Shown here: positions 13,156 to 16,032 of the stretch, one piece after another | Numbering within the stretch: the first letter of the stretch is position 1 | Layout of the letters: each line of letters begins with the position of its first letter | Assembly (NCBI GenBank): GCA_028275075.1 | Contig: JAQCNK010000009.1 | Coordinates: 1 to 16,032 of the forward strand | Direction of reading: 5' to 3' | Length of the DNA stretch: 16,032 nucleotides | From: Haloarcula sp. | Lineage (GTDB): Archaea; Halobacteriota; Halobacteria; Halobacteriales; Haloarculaceae | Program-made: the position numbers and the translations under genes | Notes under the pieces: generated by a model | The model's database searches: none | What the model saw: only the letters and a program-made list of their open reading frames with translations | Told to the model about the DNA's origin: nothing

Positions 13156-13793
13156 TGCTCCGCGAGCCACGCCTCGACGGCGTCGGCGTTTGCGCCGCGA
13201 CGGATGATATCGCCCGCCGCCACGTCGACCACGGTCGAGCCCGTGCCGCCGTCAGTCTCACCCGCGTCCAGCACGCCGGTGACGGTGGCCGAGATAGCGT
13301 CTAGCTCTCCGACAGTCGTGGCGCTTGGATTGCCAGAGATGTTCGCACTGGTCGCTGTCAGTGGCGCGACTCGCTCCAGCAGGGCGAGCGCAACGGGGTG
13401 GTCGGGGATACGGATGCCAACCTTCGGTTTCCCGCTAGTCAGCGCATCTGGGAGCAGCTCCCAGCGGTCGACGACAACTGTCACCGGCCCGGGAAGGAAC
13501 TCCCGCATGAACCGCTCCTCGCGTTCGCTTGGACAGGTGTAGTCGAGCGCGCTGTCCACGTCCGGGACCGCCATCGACAGGGGTTTGTCCCGCGAGCGGT
13601 CTTTGGCCTCGAACACCCGCTCGACCGCGTCCCGGTCGGCTGCGTCGCCGGCCAGCCCGTACACCGTCTCAGTCGGGTAGACGACTAGGTCGCCGTCGCG
13701 GATGGCCGTGGCCGCACGTTCGATATCCTCGGCCGCGACAACACGGCCGCTGGCGCCCGTCGCGTCGACACCGGGTTCGCACTCGTCGCTCAC
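13152..13793 (-). CDS. L-threonylcarbamoyladenylate synthase (YrdC/Sua5 family)
   Basis: Makes threonylcarbamoyl-AMP from Thr, bicarbonate and ATP, the first step of the universal t6A37 modification of ANN-decoding tRNAs; the KEOPS complex completes it. The 213 residues contain a YrdC domain only, without the C-terminal Sua5 domain. Motifs: YPTETVYGLAGDA (39-51), KDRSRDKPLS (64-73), FLPGPVT (99-105), GIRIPDHP (126-133), SANISG (149-154), STVVD (186-190) and IIRRG (196-200). It is the last gene of a minus-strand operon, its ATG overlapping the upstream peroxiredoxin-like stop by 4 nt. The first 17 residues are a non-conserved acidic lead. Confidence 0.93.
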   Translation of the reverse strand: MSDECEPGVDATGASGRVVAAEDIERAATAIRDGDLVVYPTETVYGLAGDAADRDAVERVFEAKDRSRDKPLSMAVPDVDSALDYTCPSEREERFMREFLPGPVTVVVDRWELLPDALTSGKPKVGIRIPDHPVALALLERVAPLTATSANISGNPSATTVGELDAISATVTGVLDAGETDGGTGSTVVDVAAGDIIRRGANADAVEAWLAEH

Positions 13794-14305
13794 AGCTGTG
13801 CCTCGACGGCGTCATAATCTGGGAAGGCAGGCCACTGCTGGCCGACCCACGCGTACTCGACGGTACGGTCGCTATCGAGGACGAAGATGGCGGGCCGGGG
13901 CTCTGCGACGCCCGCCATCCCGTCGAGGCTCATGCCGATGCCGTACGCTTCAGCGACACCGTTGTCCGGGTCCGAGAACAACCGGGCCTGACCCTCGATA
14001 TCTCGCTCGGCGAGCAGGTCTTTGTGAGCGTACGGCGTCGAGATGGAGACACCGACGAGGGTGGCCCGTTCGTGCCACGCCCGGTCGCGGACCTCGTTCC
14101 AGAGATACGTCGCCGGGAAGGCGCCGTCCATCGCGTGAAAAAGCACGATGACCGGGGCGTCGCTGTCAGCACACACCTCGGCCAGCGAGGTGTCCTCCCA
14201 GTACTCCTCGTTGACGAGCGGGCGGGTGAAATCAGGTGCCGTCTCGCCTTCCTCGGGGTGGTCGGCCGGCCCCAGTTCCACGACATCGAAGTCAAGTTCG
14301 GCCAT
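13790..14305 (-). CDS. Peroxiredoxin/redoxin-like protein lacking the peroxidatic cysteine
   Basis: 171 residues with a thioredoxin/AhpC-TSA-like course: GETAPDFTRPLV (20-31), the strand VIVLFHAMDG (52-61), VGVSISTPYAHKDLL (84-98), LFSDPDNGVAEAYGI (109-123) and RPAIFVLDSDRTVEYAWVG (137-155). In active peroxiredoxins a Cys follows the VxFxP strand; here the stretch reads HAMDGAFPATYLW with none. The only Cys is C45, outside the usual position. Peroxidase activity by the normal mechanism is therefore unlikely; a binding or chaperone role, or partnership with the neighbouring glutaredoxin-like protein, is possible. Middle gene of an overlapping operon: 1-nt overlap (TGATG) with the upstream gene and 4-nt overlap (ATGA) with the downstream gene. 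Confidence 0.8.
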   Translation of the reverse strand: MAELDFDVVELGPADHPEEGETAPDFTRPLVNEEYWEDTSLAEVCADSDAPVIVLFHAMDGAFPATYLWNEVRDRAWHERATLVGVSISTPYAHKDLLAERDIEGQARLFSDPDNGVAEAYGIGMSLDGMAGVAEPRPAIFVLDSDRTVEYAWVGQQWPAFPDYDAVEAQL

Positions 14306-14586
14306 CAGGCGGCCCCCTCGGCACTCTCCGTGGCGTCTCGGCCGTACGTCCGCTCCAGATACGCCACGATGTTGGCGCTCTCGCTCATCGTCACACCCGT
14401 CTCCTCGTCGATGATTGCGGGGACGGTGCGTTTGCCGGTGCGCCGCTTGACGACGGTTCGCTCGGAGTGCATCGGTTCGACAAAGCGCGACTGGTATTCG
14501 ATCCCGAGTTCATTGAGCGTCCGAACGACGCGCTCGCAGAACGGACACGCCTGCAAGCGGTAGAGTGTAATGAAGGGGTCGGTCAT
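14305..14586 (-). CDS. Glutaredoxin-like protein (CPFC, GST N-terminal-like)
   Basis: 93 residues with a thioredoxin fold resembling glutaredoxin or the N-terminal domain of glutathione S-transferase. ITLYRLQACPFCERV (6-20) carries the dithiol C14-P-F-C17. TVPAIID (54-60) holds the cis-proline, and MSESANIVAYLERTYG (67-82) is the substrate-binding edge seen in GST-like proteins. Haloarchaea use gamma-glutamylcysteine rather than glutathione, so the low-molecular-weight thiol partner is probably that; inference. The open frame continues upstream to 14994, but the homology begins at MTDPFITLYR, so ATG 14586 is chosen. It is the first gene of the operon with the peroxiredoxin-like and Sua5 genes and is divergent from the CNNM gene. 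Confidence 0.88.
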   Translation of the reverse strand: MTDPFITLYRLQACPFCERVVRTLNELGIEYQSRFVEPMHSERTVVKRRTGKRTVPAIIDEETGVTMSESANIVAYLERTYGRDATESAEGAA

Positions 14587-14651
14587 ATAACAGCCGTAGG
14601 GGCGAGACGCTGGTAAGCGCTTCGCCACCGACCACACAGTGACGACAAGGC

Positions 14652-14656
14652 TTAAT
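14652..14656 (+). promoter_or_regulatory. Candidate TATA box for the CNNM/CorC gene
   Basis: GGCTTAATCC, with TTAAT at 14652-14656, is centred 30 nt upstream of ATG 14684, consistent with a leaderless transcript. The opposite strand reads GGATTAAGCC and could also serve the divergent glutaredoxin-like operon with a longer leader. Confidence 0.4.
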
Positions 14657-14683
14657 CCCCGGCAATGAGAATTCGGACTGTTG

Positions 14684-16032
14684 ATGGCCCCACCTATGGC
14701 GTTCGAGTTGCCCGCGGCGATGCTCCAGAGCTTCGACGTCGTCGGCGTCGCTGTCCCAGAAAGTGCCGTCCTCGTCGGCGGAATCGCCACGATCGTCCTG
14801 CTCATCATCCTCTCGGCGTTTTTCTCCTCGTCGGAAATCGCAATGTTCTCGCTGCCGGCCCACCGAACGGAGGCGCTGGTCGAGGACGGCGTTCCCGGAG
14901 CACACACGCTCAAAGCGCTCAAAGCAGATCCCCACCGCCTGCTCGTGACGATCCTCGTCGGCAACAACCTCGTCAACATCGCGATGTCCTCCATCGCGAC
15001 GGGGCTGCTGGCGATTTATGTCGAGAGTCAGGCTGTCGCCGTCGCTATCGCTACCTTCGGTATCACCGCCATCGTCCTCCTCTTCGGCGAAAGCGCGCCC
15101 AAGAGCTACGCCGTCGAGAACACCGAGTCGTGGGCGCTACGCATCGCGAGGCCGCTGAAAGCCGCCGAGAAGTTCCTGTTGCCACTCATCTTGCTGTTCG
15201 ACTACCTGACCCGCCTCGTCAACAAGATAACCGGCGGCCGGTCGGCCATCGAGACCTCCTACGTCACCCGCGAAGAGATACAGGACATCATCGAGACGGG
15301 CGAGCGCGAGGGCGTCTTAGACGAGGAGGAACGCGAGATGCTCCAGCGGACGCTGCGATTTAATGACACCATTGCCAAGGAGGTAATGACTCCCCGGCTG
15401 GATATGACTGCCGTCGCCAAGGACACCTCGGTTCGGGAGGCTCTCGAAACCGCTATCCAGAGCGGTCACGCCCGCCTGCCGGTGTACGAAGGGAGTCTGG
15501 ACAACGTCATCGGTGTCGTCCACATTCGTGACCTCGTCCGCGACCTCGACTACGGGGAGAAGTTTGCCGACGAGATGGTCCTCGAAGAGCTTATCGAGCC
15601 GACGCTACACGTCCCTGAATCCAAGAACGTCGACGACCTGCTGACCGAGATGCGGGCTGAACGCCTCCGCATGGTCATCGTCATCGATGAGTTCGGGACG
15701 ACCGAGGGGTTGGTGACGATGGAGGATCTCACCGAGGAAATCGTCGGCGAGATTCTCGAAGGCGAGGAGCAAGAGCCCATCGAGTATATCGGCGATGACA
15801 CTGTCACCGTTAAAGGTGAGGTCAACATCGAGGAAGTCAATGAGGCGCTGGACCTAGAACTCCCCGAGGGCCAGGAGTTCGAGACCATCGCCGGATTCAT
15901 CTTCAACCGCGCGGGCCGGCTCGTCGAGGAGGGCGAGACCATCTCCTACGAGGGCGTCGAGATTCGCATCGAGCAGGTCGAGAACACGCGTATCATGAAG
16001 GCCCGCATCGTCAAGCTCCCCCCCGATGCGGA
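14684..16032 (+). CDS. CNNM/CBS/CorC-HlyC membrane protein (3' end outside window)
   Basis: At least 449 residues, open to the last base, so slightly truncated at its C-terminus; family members are about 440-460 residues. An N-terminal CNNM (DUF21) transmembrane domain covers about 20-190, with FFSSSEIAMFS (46-56), GNNLVNIA (93-100) and FGESAPKSYA (134-143). A CBS pair follows (about 230-350, starting VMTPRLDMTAV), with VIDEFGTTEGLVTMEDLTEE in the second CBS. The CorC/HlyC transporter-associated domain begins near 367. Related proteins export Mg2+ (CNNM/CorC/MpfA), and the CBS pair commonly binds ATP-Mg; the older 'hemolysin' label is misleading. Start: ATG 14684 follows a TATA-like box by 30 nt; a second ATG at 14696 is possible. 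Not linked by operon to its neighbours. Confidence 0.92.
   Translation, partial: MAPPMAFELPAAMLQSFDVVGVAVPESAVLVGGIATIVLLIILSAFFSSSEIAMFSLPAHRTEALVEDGVPGAHTLKALKADPHRLLVTILVGNNLVNIAMSSIATGLLAIYVESQAVAVAIATFGITAIVLLFGESAPKSYAVENTESWALRIARPLKAAEKFLLPLILLFDYLTRLVNKITGGRSAIETSYVTREEIQDIIETGEREGVLDEEEREMLQRTLRFNDTIAKEVMTPRLDMTAVAKDTSVREALETAIQSGHARLPVYEGSLDNVIGVVHIRDLVRDLDYGEKFADEMVLEELIEPTLHVPESKNVDDLLTEMRAERLRMVIVIDEFGTTEGLVTMEDLTEEIVGEILEGEEQEPIEYIGDDTVTVKGEVNIEEVNEALDLELPEGQEFETIAGFIFNRAGRLVEEGETISYEGVEIRIEQVENTRIMKARIVKLPPDA

Overview
The window is chromosomal DNA from a halophilic archaeon, probably Haloarcula or a close relative. The predicted proteins are very rich in Asp and Glu, third codon positions are G/C-rich, and Shine-Dalgarno sites are largely missing. 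Several start codons lie about 25-30 nt downstream of A/T-rich TATA-like boxes, as expected for leaderless archaeal mRNAs. The species is an inference; the haloarchaeal assignment is firm. No rRNA, tRNA, insertion sequence, transposase or CRISPR array was found.

Region 1 (1-7295) is nitrate/nitrite assimilation and molybdenum cofactor (Moco) synthesis. It holds a ferredoxin-type siroheme nitrite reductase, a possible 30-residue ORF next to it, MoaA on the plus strand, a divergent minus-strand pair of MoeA paralogues (one fused to a periplasmic-binding-protein-like domain), and MobA on the plus strand. Nitrate reductase uses the MGD form of Moco, so these genes fit together; a nitrate reductase and transporter probably lie just upstream of base 1. 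Region 2 (7340-7981) is an orphan CheC-type chemotaxis phosphatase, followed by a 32-bp tandem repeat. Region 3 (8174-10302, minus strand) is an ammonium operon, amt-glnK-lrp. Beyond it lie about 460 bp of A/T-rich intergenic DNA and hemB, whose product porphobilinogen also feeds siroheme and heme. Region 4 (11832-16032) holds a haloarchaeal HTH-like protein, a solo Cas4-like protein with an apparently degenerate nuclease centre, an overlapping minus-strand operon (glutaredoxin-like, Cys-less peroxiredoxin-like, YrdC/Sua5), and a CNNM/CBS/CorC membrane protein cut by the window end.

The most unusual signal is not a gene. Two intergenic inverted repeats, at 1979-2060 and 6493-6574, are each exactly 82 nt and fold by eye into the same architecture: a 16-bp outer stem with one A-C mismatch, a symmetric 4x4 internal loop, a 7-bp stem, one bulged A on the 3' side, and a GC-rich apical stem with GCCGG/CCGGC. 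They share the ends ATACGG and CCGTAT but most other paired positions differ while staying complementary. They have the same orientation, and each lies upstream of a plus-strand Moco gene (moaA and mobA). This looks like a conserved structured RNA or DNA element tied to Moco synthesis. I do not recognise it as a described family. The third Moco transcript (moeA-moeA) lacks it but has two palindromes around its TATA box.
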